DNA of 61,635 bases from Desulfuromonadales bacterium (GTDB lineage: Bacteria; Desulfobacterota; Desulfuromonadia; Desulfuromonadales; Syntrophotaleaceae). Location of the stretch: positions 1-61,635 of the forward strand of contig JABXKU010000015.1 in assembly GCA_013619105.1 (NCBI GenBank), written 5' to 3'. The notes beneath the pieces were generated by a model, which saw nothing but the letters and a program-made list of their open reading frames with translations, did no database searches and was not told the DNA's origin. The translations under genes and the position numbers were made by a program. Below, in pieces: positions 53,440-61,635 of the stretch. Each line of letters begins with the position of its first letter. Within the stretch, counting starts at the first letter, position 1.

Positions 53440-54103
53440 ATCACAAGAACAAAGCTCCAATCCGGCCAACCAGACCAGCGGCCGCACCCTCGATCACGCA
53501 GCGCCGGTTTATGATCTGCTGGCGCCGCTGATGACCTTCGGTCTCGAGCGGGGGTACCGGCGCAGGGCTCGGGCTCTGTTAAAGCTACAGGGCAGCGAGC
53601 AAGTACTGGACGTCGGCTGCGGCACCGGAACCCTGAGCCGGGAGATCGCTCGGGACCTCGACCCCCAGCGATCCAAGGTGGTGGGGGTCGACGCCGCCGC
53701 CGCCATGATCGACGTGGCCCGGCGCAAGGGCTCCGCCCTGGCCAACCTGCAATTCGATGCCGCCCTGGCCGAACAGCTGCCCTACGCCGAGAGCAGCTTC
53801 GATTGCGCCGTATCGACCTTCTTCTTTCATCACATCGAGTTTGCCCTCAAGCAGCGTGCTTTGGCTGAACTGCGCCGCACGGTCAAACCGGGAGGCCGCA
53901 TCGTCATTGTCGATGTCGATACGCCAAGCAATCCCTTCGGCGCCCTCTGCGCCTGGTCGGGTTACCTGCTGTTTCGCCAAGAAGAGATTCGCGAAAACAT
54001 CCGCGGCCGCTTGCGTGAAGCCATCGACGACGCCGGCTTCGCTTCAGTGGAACTGGCCTCGCGCCATAGCGGCTATATATCTATCTTTCTGCTACACAAC
54101 TAG
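53429..54103 (+). CDS. class I SAM-dependent methyltransferase (UbiE-like)
   Basis: 224 residues. Motif I is VLDVGCGTGTLSREIA (about residues 59-74), followed by GVDAAAAMIDVARRKG, DCAVSTFFFHHIEF and VKPGGRIVIVDVDTP, as in UbiE/COQ5-type C- or O-methyltransferases. The start lies inside the end of the isoprenoid synthase gene, which implies translational coupling. A methylated isoprenoid or quinone-like product is an inference from this pairing. Confidence 0.87.
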   Translation: MPVESQEQSSNPANQTSGRTLDHAAPVYDLLAPLMTFGLERGYRRRARALLKLQGSEQVLDVGCGTGTLSREIARDLDPQRSKVVGVDAAAAMIDVARRKGSALANLQFDAALAEQLPYAESSFDCAVSTFFFHHIEFALKQRALAELRRTVKPGGRIVIVDVDTPSNPFGALCAWSGYLLFRQEEIRENIRGRLREAIDDAGFASVELASRHSGYISIFLLHN

Positions 54104-54124
54104 AGGTAACCAGGAGACTTGCCG

Positions 54125-54754
54125 ATGAAAAAATTTGCTTTGTTTATGATGTTATTGCTTGGCGCCGGCCTGTTCAACCACAGCTCCGCACTGGCCGCAC
54201 CGACTGAAGCGGAGTTGAGCCAAAGTGTCCAAAACTATTTCGGCCCTCTTTTTGCCGGATTGGAATCGGCCGCCGAGCAGAAACCGACAGGCGACAATTT
54301 TCGCAAGATAATGAAACCCTTCCTCTCTGACATCGACGGTTTTTTCGGCAGCACCCTCCTCGACAGCGATTTTGTCATCCGCAAAGTCTATCGCCGCCGC
54401 AATTTTCTTGCCGTTGGTTACGACTTGAAAAAGGTCAAGGAGCTCGACTATTTCTGGGATTTGATGCGTAATTCTCCAGGCCCTCAGTTAAGCGAACCGG
54501 GACACGGAAGCCTAATACAACCTCGGCTGATCGCCATGCGTTATCCCATCATTAAAGACGGACAACTGACGGGCGTGGTTTCGCTGATGATTCGCACCAC
54601 AGCCTTTCTAAAAGCTACCGGTCTCGATCAGGTCGCCGCCTACCGCATCGTCTGTCGCGGCCAGGAGGCTGAGGCTGAGGGAGAGCTCGGCAGCGATTAC
54701 CACCAGATCACCCTGAAGCTGCCCGCCAACGAATGGCTGATCCAATATCGTTGA
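54125..54754 (+). CDS. exported protein, possible Cache-like sensor domain
   Basis: 209 residues with a signal peptide ending in SSALA/AP. The mature part has a Tyr/Asp-rich beta-alpha pattern: FFGSTLLDSDFVIRKVYRRRNFLAVGYDLKKV, IAMRYPIIKDGQLTGVVSLMIRT. The last segment resembles the strand-turn of PAS/Cache folds found in receptor ectodomains. No membrane helix follows, so it is periplasmic or secreted. GGAG lies 8 bases before the ATG. It is the third gene of the isoprenoid-synthase operon, 21 bp behind the methyltransferase. Function unknown. Confidence 0.65.
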   Translation: MKKFALFMMLLLGAGLFNHSSALAAPTEAELSQSVQNYFGPLFAGLESAAEQKPTGDNFRKIMKPFLSDIDGFFGSTLLDSDFVIRKVYRRRNFLAVGYDLKKVKELDYFWDLMRNSPGPQLSEPGHGSLIQPRLIAMRYPIIKDGQLTGVVSLMIRTTAFLKATGLDQVAAYRIVCRGQEAEAEGELGSDYHQITLKLPANEWLIQYR

Positions 54755-54928
54755 GAGCGATTGCGCCCTCCCTGAACTAACCCGGAAATCCAGCGGTCCT
54801 ATGAGGTCCTAAACACCTCCTGTCTCAACACGCCTCCTTGACATTTATCACAGGAATGACCAAGCTGCGGACTGCTAAAGATCACGATCAATTGTATTGC
54901 AACCACAACTTGCTCAGTCGAGGGACAT

Positions 54929-55426
54929 GTGAACCACAGCGCTCTAGCCACAACCGACCGTAAAGTAACAGAAGAGGATTGCCTGGCCCTGTACGATGAA
55001 CAGGACCGGCAGCTGATGAAACTGGCTTCGGCCGCCAAGGCCCGGGGTATTGACCGGGTTGAAGAGATTTTGCGTTTTGCCGAAGCAGCGGGTTGGAAGA
55101 GAATCGGCATAGCCCATTGCGTTGCCGTGGCACAAGAAGCGGCCTGCTTGGAACAACGCCTGGGACAGACCTTTGAAGTCACACGGGTCGACTGCAAAAT
55201 CTGCCGCATCCCGGCGGAGGCTTTAGTACCAGGTGATCGCGGCACCTCCTGCAATCCAGTCGGGCAGGCCACCCTGCTTGCCGAAAGGGACACCGAGCTC
55301 AACATTGGCATGGGCCTGTGCCTTGGACATGACCTGCTGTTTTCCAAACACTCAAAGGCGCCGGTGACTACCCTAGTGGTCAAAGACCGAGTTAATGGAC
55401 ACAATCCCATTGCGGCGCTAAAGTAA
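54929..55426 (+). CDS. Cys-rich protein resembling DUF1847
   Basis: 165 residues, soluble. Cysteines at 64 (IAHCVAVAQE), 89 and 92 (DCKIC), 108 (TSCNPVGQA) and 131 with His134 (LCLGHDLLF) could bind a metal or cluster. The order and spacing fit DUF1847 proteins, but the usual Cys-rich N-terminal part is missing. Start GTG with GAGGG 5 bases upstream. Neighbours are exported proteins of unknown role. Function unknown. Confidence 0.65.
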   Translation: MNHSALATTDRKVTEEDCLALYDEQDRQLMKLASAAKARGIDRVEEILRFAEAAGWKRIGIAHCVAVAQEAACLEQRLGQTFEVTRVDCKICRIPAEALVPGDRGTSCNPVGQATLLAERDTELNIGMGLCLGHDLLFSKHSKAPVTTLVVKDRVNGHNPIAALK

Positions 55427-55471
55427 GGAACGACTGTTCAAATTTATGTGTATTTCTATTCAGGAGGAGAA

Positions 55472-55858
55472 ATGAAAGGCTGGCAAATCTTTGCCGTTGT
55501 TTTGCTATTAGCGACCCTGTCTGCAGGCAGTGTTCAGGCCGAGACTCGCGGCGTTAAGCGTTTCGCTTGTATCGAAATGCGCTGGCTGGTACCCGAGGGT
55601 AGCGAGACCGTCAGCATAGAATTCGTGAAGGGCGAAGAACCCTTTGCCCGGCTGACCCTGAGCCCCCAAGAACGCTTTCGGCAGTTTAATTTTTCAACGG
55701 ACGCTATTCTCGCTGAAGGACGCATGCGCTTACACATAGACAAGCAACACAACAAAGGGATTCTCAAACTCGACAGTCTCAGCTACCGTTGCTACGGTCC
55801 CGTGGAACAGGGATTTTCCGGCCCTCTGATGGAATTCGACCTGCCGGTAGAACCCTAA
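55472..55858 (+). CDS. small exported hypothetical protein
   Basis: 128 residues. AGGAGGAG precedes the ATG. The signal peptide is ILFAVVLLLATLSAGSVQA-like and ends before ETRGVKRF. The mature part has two Cys (FACIEMRW and YRCYGP) that could form a disulphide across a beta-sandwich of alternating strands. No family is recognised. A strong terminator shared with the convergent AsmA-like gene follows. Confidence 0.6.
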   Translation: MKGWQIFAVVLLLATLSAGSVQAETRGVKRFACIEMRWLVPEGSETVSIEFVKGEEPFARLTLSPQERFRQFNFSTDAILAEGRMRLHIDKQHNKGILKLDSLSYRCYGPVEQGFSGPLMEFDLPVEP

Positions 55859-55882
55859 TCCATTATGCTCCGTCCCCTACAT

Positions 55883-55925
55883 AAAAAAGGCCGGTCCCAC
55901 CAAGTGGTGGGGCCGGCCTTTTTCT
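55883..55925. terminator. long bidirectional terminator
   Basis: GGCCGGTCCCACCA-AG-TGGTGGGGCCGGCC with A-run before and TTTTTC after, between the convergent 128-residue gene and the AsmA-like gene. Confidence 0.85.
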
Positions 55926-55939
55926 TATGGCAGCCTACC

Positions 55940-56740
55940 CTATTTATCAAATAGCCCCTTGAGTTTTCCCCTAGCCGCTTCAACCTCACCAGCAGCTTGT
56001 TCTGCAGCTTGGTCTGCAGCTTGGTCCACGGCCTGCTGGCCCGCCTGCTCTACACCGCCCTGCAGATCCTGCAATCCCTTGCTGAGCACTCCGCTCACAT
56101 CGGGCGAGGAAATCGAGCCGTATAGAGCGGCAAAGATTTCTTGAGCCGCCTCGGCCGGCGAAACACCGCTCTGCCTCTGACCGATATTTTTCAGCTGAAT
56201 ATCGGGCAACACGGCGCTGATATCCTGCCCGGCGAGCCCCTTCACAGCCAGATGCACCATGCCGCCACGAATCACCAGTTCGCGAATCAGCAATTTCTTG
56301 CTGCTTTCGCCACTGTCTGCGGGCGCCGTAGAGCTGCCACCACCCGCACTCTGGCTAATATTACGTTGCAAAGCCTTGAAATTATCGCTACCGGCGCCCT
56401 TTTCATAATAAATATCCGGGCCGACCACTTCGATGCGCTCGATGATGATCGTCTCGCCGGTCAGGGACTTTTCATCGACATCGACATAGATCGATTTAAC
56501 GGCCACAGCATGAGGTGAATTAAATCCCAGAGGGTTGCCGAGCAGAAACTTCTGCAATGTGACCTGCCCGGACAGCAGGGAAACGTCGACGTCCCCTAGA
56601 CTCAGTTCGGCTCCAGTAATCCTTGGCCCTTGGGTGTTAACGGCCTTTTTGATCAGCGGCCCAAGATTGGACAGACCGAAAATCACCACCACTGCGGCCA
56701 AAACAACTACCGTAACAATAAACACCCATAGCTTTTTCAT
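55940..56740 (-). CDS. short AsmA-like periplasmic protein
   Basis: 266 residues. An N-terminal membrane anchor (VFIVTVVVLAAVVVIFGL) is followed by an AsmA-N-like beta region: GAELSLGDVDVSLLSGQVTLQKFLLGNP, VKSIYVDVDEKSLTGETIIIERIEVVGPDIYYE, IRELVIRGGMVHLAV. A C-terminal amphipathic helix has a repeating AADQ/AAEQ pattern (about residues 228-250). AsmA family members act in lipid or envelope homeostasis. AAGGAG lies about 11 bases before the ATG. It stands alone between two terminators or gaps. Confidence 0.75.
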   Translation of the reverse strand: MKKLWVFIVTVVVLAAVVVIFGLSNLGPLIKKAVNTQGPRITGAELSLGDVDVSLLSGQVTLQKFLLGNPLGFNSPHAVAVKSIYVDVDEKSLTGETIIIERIEVVGPDIYYEKGAGSDNFKALQRNISQSAGGGSSTAPADSGESSKKLLIRELVIRGGMVHLAVKGLAGQDISAVLPDIQLKNIGQRQSGVSPAEAAQEIFAALYGSISSPDVSGVLSKGLQDLQGGVEQAGQQAVDQAADQAAEQAAGEVEAARGKLKGLFDK

Positions 56741-57137
56741 AATTACGAATCTCCTTATTAATACCGATGGCGGGCCTCTGTTAAGCCGGCCCGCAGATGA
56801 TTATTTCCATCCTGCTGCCGTGGCGATGCCATCGGCCCTAGTGAAAAAAACTCCAAACTAAAGAGGATAATGTCCGAGAGAACCAAGCCTATTCAGTTCT
56901 TTGATCAGATGACAAACCACTGCTTCCACCTTATCCTCTTTGGGAACGTAAATCAATTGGCGAACCATAATGTCTTCCGTGGCCCTAGTAATACTCATCG
57001 GCATTCAAGAACAAGGTTTCCTCAAGAAATCATTAACATATCAGGGTCAAATGACGATAAGGCAAGGACTATTATCCCCCATCCGTTCATGCCATAATGC
57101 AGAACTATTTATCAACCATTCATTGCGGGGTAATGTC
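56741..57137. other. intergenic region with one possible small gene
   Basis: About 400 bp between the divergent AsmA-like and HAD genes. It contains one coherent small minus-strand frame (56858-57004). The rest shows no other gene. An 11-bp inverted repeat, AAAGAGGATAA (56860-56870) and TTATCCTCTTT (56931-56941), lies in this frame. Confidence 0.5.
56858..57004 (-). CDS. possible 48-residue small protein
   Basis: A short minus-strand frame starting MPMSITRATEDIMVRQLIYV and continuing in a protein-like way (PKEDKVEAVVCHLIKELNRL), then a C-terminal GSLGHYPL. It has no signal or known motif. GAGGAA lies about 15 bases upstream of the ATG, so the start is uncertain; ATG 56974 would leave 38 residues. 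Codon use looks like that of neighbouring genes. The call rests on composition only. Confidence 0.4.
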   Translation of the reverse strand: MPMSITRATEDIMVRQLIYVPKEDKVEAVVCHLIKELNRLGSLGHYPL

Positions 57138-57812
57138 ATGATCAAAGCGATTTTCTGGGATAACGACGGCGTGTTGGTTGACACCGAACACCTCTATTTT
57201 GAAGCCAACCGCGATGCCTTGCGCCAAGTCGGCATCGAACTGACCCTGGCACAATTTGCCCATATAAGTTTGGGCTTGGGCAAAAGTTCCCTCTGCCTCG
57301 CCACTGAGCAAGGTATCAGCGACGACACCATCGCTACGCTGCGACAGTATATAAACCAACGCTACGCTGAACTGCTGCAAAACGGTGCAAACCCCATGGA
57401 TGGCGCTGCAGAGACACTGGCCGCCTTGCATGGCAAGGTCACCATGGCCATTGTAACGAGCTCCCGACGGGATCATTTTGATCTAATTCATCGAGAAAAT
57501 GACCTATTGGGATTCTTCGATTTTATTTTGACCCGCGAAGACTACCAATATAGCAAACCCAACCCAGAGGCCTATCTTAAAGCGCTAAAAATCAGCGGGC
57601 TACAAGCCGGGGAATGTCTGGTGATTGAAGATACCCGCCGTGGCTTTGAAGCTGCCCGGCAAGCCGGTCTACGTTGTGTGGTCATGCCCAACCGACTGGC
57701 CCCTAACAACACATTTGGCGATGCTTTTGGAGTGATTTCCCAGCTACAGGAAATCACCCAAATGGTGCTGACAGAAGCCGGCCCAGCACCAACTGCACCA
57801 CCCTCTTGCTAA
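57138..57812 (+). CDS. HAD-superfamily hydrolase (phosphoglucomutase/phosphatase-like)
   Basis: 224 residues. Motif I is FWDNDGVLVDTEH (nucleophile Asp, then acid/base Asp), motif II VTSSRRDHF, motif III KPNPEAYLKAL and motif IV VIEDTRRGFEAARQAG. The helical cap (about 15-85) is of the type found in beta-phosphoglucomutases and phosphoglycolate phosphatases. The substrate cannot be told. The ATG at 57138 with GGGG six bases upstream is preferred to a start 56 codons earlier. An AT-rich terminator follows. Confidence 0.88.
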   Translation: MIKAIFWDNDGVLVDTEHLYFEANRDALRQVGIELTLAQFAHISLGLGKSSLCLATEQGISDDTIATLRQYINQRYAELLQNGANPMDGAAETLAALHGKVTMAIVTSSRRDHFDLIHRENDLLGFFDFILTREDYQYSKPNPEAYLKALKISGLQAGECLVIEDTRRGFEAARQAGLRCVVMPNRLAPNNTFGDAFGVISQLQEITQMVLTEAGPAPTAPPSC

Positions 57813-57834
57813 TCCTCTAATGGCCGCAAATCGT

Positions 57835-57857
57835 AGCAAAATAGTTTGCTTTTTTTA
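57835..57857 (+). terminator. terminator after the HAD gene
   Basis: AGCAAA-ATAG-TTTGCT followed by TTTTTT; a short, AT-rich but well-formed signal. Confidence 0.5.
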
Positions 57858-57932
57858 TGAAAGCTCTAATATTATCATTTATTCGACACCTTAAGTTATC
57901 AAGCTCCTCCTCAGCAACAGGCGATTATAACC

Positions 57933-59888
57933 GTGGACAACACCACTGAAAAAAAACTCGCGCTGGTTCCTTTCCATACACAGCACAGCCTGCGGATGTT
58001 GGCTTTATTGTTCACCATCTTTCTGGCCTTTTGCTTTCTGTTGGTGCTGAACTACCGCTTGCACAACAACACAGAACAACAAATCTTGCAGAACCATTTT
58101 CGTGAACGGGTCAAAACCATCGACGGTTTGCTTGGCAATATCCGCAGCCAGGTACGCACTCTGCAACTCAGCGCCGAATCCGACCTGACCGATCGGGCCC
58201 TGAACCCTATCCCGATAATCCCGCTGGCCTTTGACGCACTGCGCGACAACGCCGACGGCGACTTTTTTCACCTGAATGACTACCAACCGCCACTCACCGA
58301 GGAGATGGTAGGCAACCTAACGGGCAATGGCAGTATTCAGCGGCGCAGTCCTGAGTTCTACCGGGAGCTGTATATGGCTCTCAATCTCAATCACCGATTT
58401 CGCGCCATTGCAGAAAACTTATCCGATCTATCGTGGGTTTATTACCTCTCAAAAAACGATTTCATCAATATTTATCCTTGGGCACCTGCTTCGGAGTTTC
58501 GCTACAGCCCACAACTGAAAGAACATGAGTTTTTCCGCCGCAGCCTGCCATCGCCCAATCCTGAGCGGCAAACCTTCTGGACCCGAGCCTATCTCGATGT
58601 GTACGGTAAAGGCCTGATGACCACCTGTTCGGCTCCCGTCTACGAAGGCCAACACTTTATGGGCACTGTGGCCATCGACCTGACTATAGAGTTCTTAAGC
58701 TCATTGATGCGGGACTTCCCCACGACAAATGGCTCTCTGCTGTTGATCAACAGCGACCGCCAACTACTGGCCCATCCGACCCTCATCAGTACCGATAACT
58801 TAACAATCCCCACCCTGCAAGATGCCTTACCGGGTGACTTGCAAGAGGCAGCGGCCAATTTGGAATCACTACCGGCCTGGCAGTTGACTCAACTCGGTTC
58901 CTGGTCGGTATTGCATGCCCCTTTGCAAAACGCTCCCTGGCAGGTGCTCTTTTTTCAGCAAAGGCCTTCCCAGGCTAAAGCCTTTGTAGCCCAACTCGGC
59001 GGCGGCCCGTTGACCGCCCTGCTGGTACTGCTTGGCATGATCTGCACCATGGCCTTTCTCAATCACCAACACATCGTCTGGCCTTCGGAACAGATGCTTC
59101 ATTTTATCAACGCCCTCAACCGGCGAAAAACCCCGTTCATCGACGCCCGTATCCCCTCCATGTGGCGGCCCTGGTTCGAAAATATCGAAAAAATATTTCG
59201 CGACAATCAAGTTCTGGCCGAAGAAAACCGTCAGGATATAGTGATACTGGATCAACGGCTAAAGGAGCGTACCATTGAACTGGAGCGTCTCAATCAGGCC
59301 TTTTGTGAAGAAATTGAAGAACGGTCCAAAGCTGAAGGAGCATTACGCGTGGTCAACCAAAAGTTGCAGGAGCTTTCTCTGGTCGATGGCTTAACCGGCA
59401 TTCCCAATTACCGCAAGTTCAATGAGTATCTTAATTTTTGCTGGAAACAGATGTTACGGGAACAATCTCCGATTTCGATCATCATGTGCGATGTCGATCA
59501 CTTCAAACAGTTCAACGCCACCTACGGCCATCAAGCCGGCGACCACTGTCTGCAGGAAATAGCCCACGCCCTTCAGGCCTCGCTACAGCGCACTACCGAC
59601 TTGGTGGCCCGCTACGGCGGCGAGGAATTCATCATCCTGCTGCCCGGCACAGATCACACCGGGGCCAAACGGGTGGCGACCAGCATTCAGCAAGCCATCG
59701 ATGCCCTGGAGATCCCCCCTTCCGGCTCTTTGGCCGATTCCTGCGTGCGCTTCACTATCGGCATAGCCACTGCGGTACCGGCCCATGGAGGATCTCCCGA
59801 ATCATTGATGGAAGCCGCCGATCAATCACTCTACCGGGCCAAGGAAACCGGTCGCAACCGAGTTATCCCTCTGCCGGTCAAGCGCTAA
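57933..59888 (+). CDS. Cache-domain membrane diguanylate cyclase
   Basis: 651 residues. First helix (about 18-42), periplasmic dCache sensor (about 45-345: DLSWVYYLSKNDFINIYPW, FWTRAYLDVYGKGLMTTCSAPVYEGQHFMGTVAIDLTIEFL) and second helix (about 352-378). A coiled coil leads to the C-terminal GGDEF domain with YGGEEFIILL and intact I-site RTTD. DLTG/VDGLTGIPNYRKF and ICDVDHFKQFNATYGHQAGD are typical cyclase segments. The start is GTG. Sensor-controlled c-di-GMP synthesis is expected; the ligand is unknown. It ends 26 bp before nnr. Confidence 0.93.
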   Translation: MDNTTEKKLALVPFHTQHSLRMLALLFTIFLAFCFLLVLNYRLHNNTEQQILQNHFRERVKTIDGLLGNIRSQVRTLQLSAESDLTDRALNPIPIIPLAFDALRDNADGDFFHLNDYQPPLTEEMVGNLTGNGSIQRRSPEFYRELYMALNLNHRFRAIAENLSDLSWVYYLSKNDFINIYPWAPASEFRYSPQLKEHEFFRRSLPSPNPERQTFWTRAYLDVYGKGLMTTCSAPVYEGQHFMGTVAIDLTIEFLSSLMRDFPTTNGSLLLINSDRQLLAHPTLISTDNLTIPTLQDALPGDLQEAAANLESLPAWQLTQLGSWSVLHAPLQNAPWQVLFFQQRPSQAKAFVAQLGGGPLTALLVLLGMICTMAFLNHQHIVWPSEQMLHFINALNRRKTPFIDARIPSMWRPWFENIEKIFRDNQVLAEENRQDIVILDQRLKERTIELERLNQAFCEEIEERSKAEGALRVVNQKLQELSLVDGLTGIPNYRKFNEYLNFCWKQMLREQSPISIIMCDVDHFKQFNATYGHQAGDHCLQEIAHALQASLQRTTDLVARYGGEEFIILLPGTDHTGAKRVATSIQQAIDALEIPPSGSLADSCVRFTIGIATAVPAHGGSPESLMEAADQSLYRAKETGRNRVIPLPVKR

Positions 59889-59914
59889 GCCCCGTTCCTT
59901 TTGGAGGACTACCG

Positions 59915-61489
59915 ATGAACGTCAGCACCGTCAGCCAGATGCGCGCCATGGACTGTGCCGCGATAGAGCAATATGGTATTGCTGAAGAACTGTTGATGGA
60001 AAACGCCGGCCAAGCAGCCTGTACTGTTCTTCAGAGCATGGCACCCATTGCCGGACGGCGGGTGCTGATTTTTTGCGGTCTTGGCAACAACGGTGGCGAT
60101 GGGCTGGTACTGGCCCGCAAGCTTCACTCTCTAGCTGCTGAGGTCAGAATCTATCTGCTGGGCGATCCGAACCGATTCAGCGGCGCGGCGAAGCTTAATC
60201 TTGACATCGTTCGCCGCCTGCCCCTGAACATGGAGCAACTCGTCGACAGCAATACTCTGGCGGATGAATTGACCCGCTACGATACGGTGATTGATGCCAT
60301 TTTCGGCACCGGACTGTGCCGCGAAATCAGTGGCTTGCAGGGTCAGGTTATTGAGTTGATCAACAACAGCGGAAAGCCTGTTTTGAGTCTCGACATCCCC
60401 TCTGGTGTGGCGGGAGACACCGGCCAGGCACTAGGGATAGCGGTTCAGGCCACAGCCACAGTAACTTTCGGCCTGCCTAAAATCGGCAACCTGCTCTACC
60501 CGGGCTTTGCCCTGGGCGGCACCCTGCATGTCAGCCATATTTCCCTTCCTCTAGCCTTGACCATGGACGAACAACTGCAGCTGGCGATCAACAGCCCCCC
60601 GCCACTGCCAACCCGAGAGGTTACCGGTCACAAGGGAAGCTTTGGCCAGGCGCTGTTTATCGCCGGTGCCGCCAGCTACTTAGGCGCTCCGCGCTTTGCC
60701 GCCCTGTCCTTTCTCAAGGCCGGCGGTGGCTACAGCCGACTCGCGGCACCGGAAACCATCGCACCCTTTTTGTCGATGCAGGCAGGCGAGGTTGTCTTTG
60801 TTCCCCAACAGACGACCCCTTCCGGCAGCATCGCCTTGAAAAACCGGGATGCCCTGCTGGAACTTGCCGCCAGCCAGGATTTCGTGGTTATCGGCCCCGG
60901 CCTGTCCCTCGATTCTGAGAGTCAACAACTAGTACGGGAATTGACAAAGAGCTTGGATCAGCCACTGTTACTCGATGGTGATGGCTTAACGGCCCTGTGC
61001 TCTGAACCACAGATTCTAGAGCAGAGGTCGGCGCCAACAGTGCTCACTCCCCATCTCGGTGAAATGGCCCGTCTGACCGGTTACAGCATTGCCGAGATCG
61101 AACAGGACAAAATTGGCGTGTTGCGACAGACGGCAACCAAACTTCAAGCGGTTATCGTCCTTAAAGGCCCCCATACCCTTATCGGAACCCCTGAGGGCCA
61201 GGTCTTCATTAACCTTTCCGGCAATAGCGGCATGGGTTCGGCCGGCACCGGCGATGCCTTAACCGGCACCATCGCCGCCGCTTTCTGCCTCGGCCTGCCC
61301 TTTGTCGATGCCATCTGCAAAGGGGTACTGCTACACGGCCTGGCTGGCGACCTGGCCGCAGCGGATATCGGCGAAGATGGCATGACTGCCGGGGATATCC
61401 TCGACTATCTTCCCCAGGCCTTGCAGGCGGAACGCAACGGCCTTCCCGCGACCTTAGCCCGTCGCTATAGCGGCCCTCTTTCCGTCTGA
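59915..61489 (+). CDS. nnr: bifunctional NAD(P)HX epimerase/dehydratase
   Basis: 524 residues, the normal size for the fused enzyme. The N-terminal epimerase (1-210: MRAMDCAAIEQYGIAEELLMENAG, FCGLGNNGGDGLVLARKL, DAIFGTGL) and C-terminal dehydratase (about 225-520: GHKGSFGQALFIAGA, VLTPHLGEMARLTG, GNSGMGSAGTGDALTGTIAA) repair hydrated nicotinamide cofactors. GGAGG lies 6 bases before the ATG. It follows the Cache-GGDEF gene by 26 bp and is probably co-transcribed. Confidence 0.95.
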   Translation: MNVSTVSQMRAMDCAAIEQYGIAEELLMENAGQAACTVLQSMAPIAGRRVLIFCGLGNNGGDGLVLARKLHSLAAEVRIYLLGDPNRFSGAAKLNLDIVRRLPLNMEQLVDSNTLADELTRYDTVIDAIFGTGLCREISGLQGQVIELINNSGKPVLSLDIPSGVAGDTGQALGIAVQATATVTFGLPKIGNLLYPGFALGGTLHVSHISLPLALTMDEQLQLAINSPPPLPTREVTGHKGSFGQALFIAGAASYLGAPRFAALSFLKAGGGYSRLAAPETIAPFLSMQAGEVVFVPQQTTPSGSIALKNRDALLELAASQDFVVIGPGLSLDSESQQLVRELTKSLDQPLLLDGDGLTALCSEPQILEQRSAPTVLTPHLGEMARLTGYSIAEIEQDKIGVLRQTATKLQAVIVLKGPHTLIGTPEGQVFINLSGNSGMGSAGTGDALTGTIAAAFCLGLPFVDAICKGVLLHGLAGDLAAADIGEDGMTAGDILDYLPQALQAERNGLPATLARRYSGPLSV

Positions 61490-61496
61490 GCCCAGC

Positions 61497-61635
61497 GAGT
61501 TTTTGCCCGCCCGCAAAACGTCTGCGCAGCGCAGGGTACCCGCAGGGCAAGGAGTTGGGGCGCCTTTTTCTGCCTACTCTTTTTTGGCGTGTAAAAAGAG
61601 TCGGGCGTCGGGCGGGGGCGCAACCCCGCGGTCTT
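61497..61635. repeat. structured non-coding repeat-like sequence, cut by the window edge
   Basis: GC-rich, with the stem ACTCTTTTT...AAAAAGAGT (about 61576-61602) and shorter repeats CTGCGCAGCGCAG and GGGTACCCGCAGGG. It resembles the widespread type of intergenic repeat with a CTTTTTTGGCG...AAAAAG core; no copy elsewhere in this window. It may also terminate nnr. Confidence 0.45.

Noticed and set aside
56970-57137. N-terminal extension of the HAD hydrolase by 56 codons
   Set aside because: The HAD motif I normally lies within the first ten residues, as with the start at 57138, which has its own ribosome site.
59438-59914. Long frame running into nnr from inside the Cache-GGDEF gene
   Set aside because: It overlaps the GGDEF coding sequence in another frame; nnr has a strong GGAGG and a typical N terminus at 59915.

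Overview
The window looks like chromosomal DNA of a Desulfuromonas/Geobacter-type deltaproteobacterium (Desulfuromonadota). This is inferred from gene families and gene order, not from a search. Supporting signs are the block mgtE-recO-glyQ-glyS-ppdK with split glycyl-tRNA synthetase subunits, a DUF1318 lipoprotein next to a YdbH-like giant protein, a type II secretion operon ending in a delta-type gspN, many c-di-GMP proteins, and dispersed palindromic repeats beside genes. I saw no rRNA, tRNA, CRISPR array, phage or transposase gene.

Layout. 0.4-19.7 kb is mostly minus strand: radical SAM protein and rhomboid protease; a plus-strand pair (TRIC-type channel, FAH-family hydrolase); a zinc-ribbon protein; ppdK, glyS, glyQ, recO, mgtE; a DUF1318 lipoprotein and a YdbH-like AsmA protein, probably for lipid transport to the outer membrane; and polA. 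20.3-32.4 kb is a tightly packed gspC-N operon on the plus strand, in which secretin, ATPase, platform, pseudopilins and GspL/M/N are all present; the prepilin peptidase (gspO) and a pilotin are not. 32.5-41.5 kb holds housekeeping genes (lon, trpS, asnS, prfC) with small zinc-ribbon and DUF4177 genes, a PadR regulator, and most of the repeats.

41.7-51.1 kb is a signalling region: TonB-dependent receptor, YfiR-like protein and a membrane GGDEF-EAL enzyme in one operon, then an outer-membrane barrel, a two-receiver diguanylate cyclase, a retropepsin-like protease and an orphan histidine kinase with a Cys-rich PAS domain. 51.2-56.7 kb is accessory: a bile-acid-type symporter, divergent from an operon of isoprenoid synthase, methyltransferase and exported protein, followed by small exported or hypothetical genes. 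56.8-61.6 kb carries a HAD phosphatase, a Cache-GGDEF protein and the bifunctional NAD(P)HX repair enzyme, and ends in structured non-coding DNA.

The most interesting material is (i) two families of long imperfect palindromes, one with covarying arms and one copy carrying a 73-bp insert built of small hairpins, whose edges repeatedly fall on stop codons; (ii) a strong promoter followed at once by an intrinsic terminator upstream of prfC; (iii) the small isoprenoid synthase/methyltransferase operon; and (iv) the receptor-YfiR-GGDEF/EAL operon, whose YfiR has no cysteines in its mature part.
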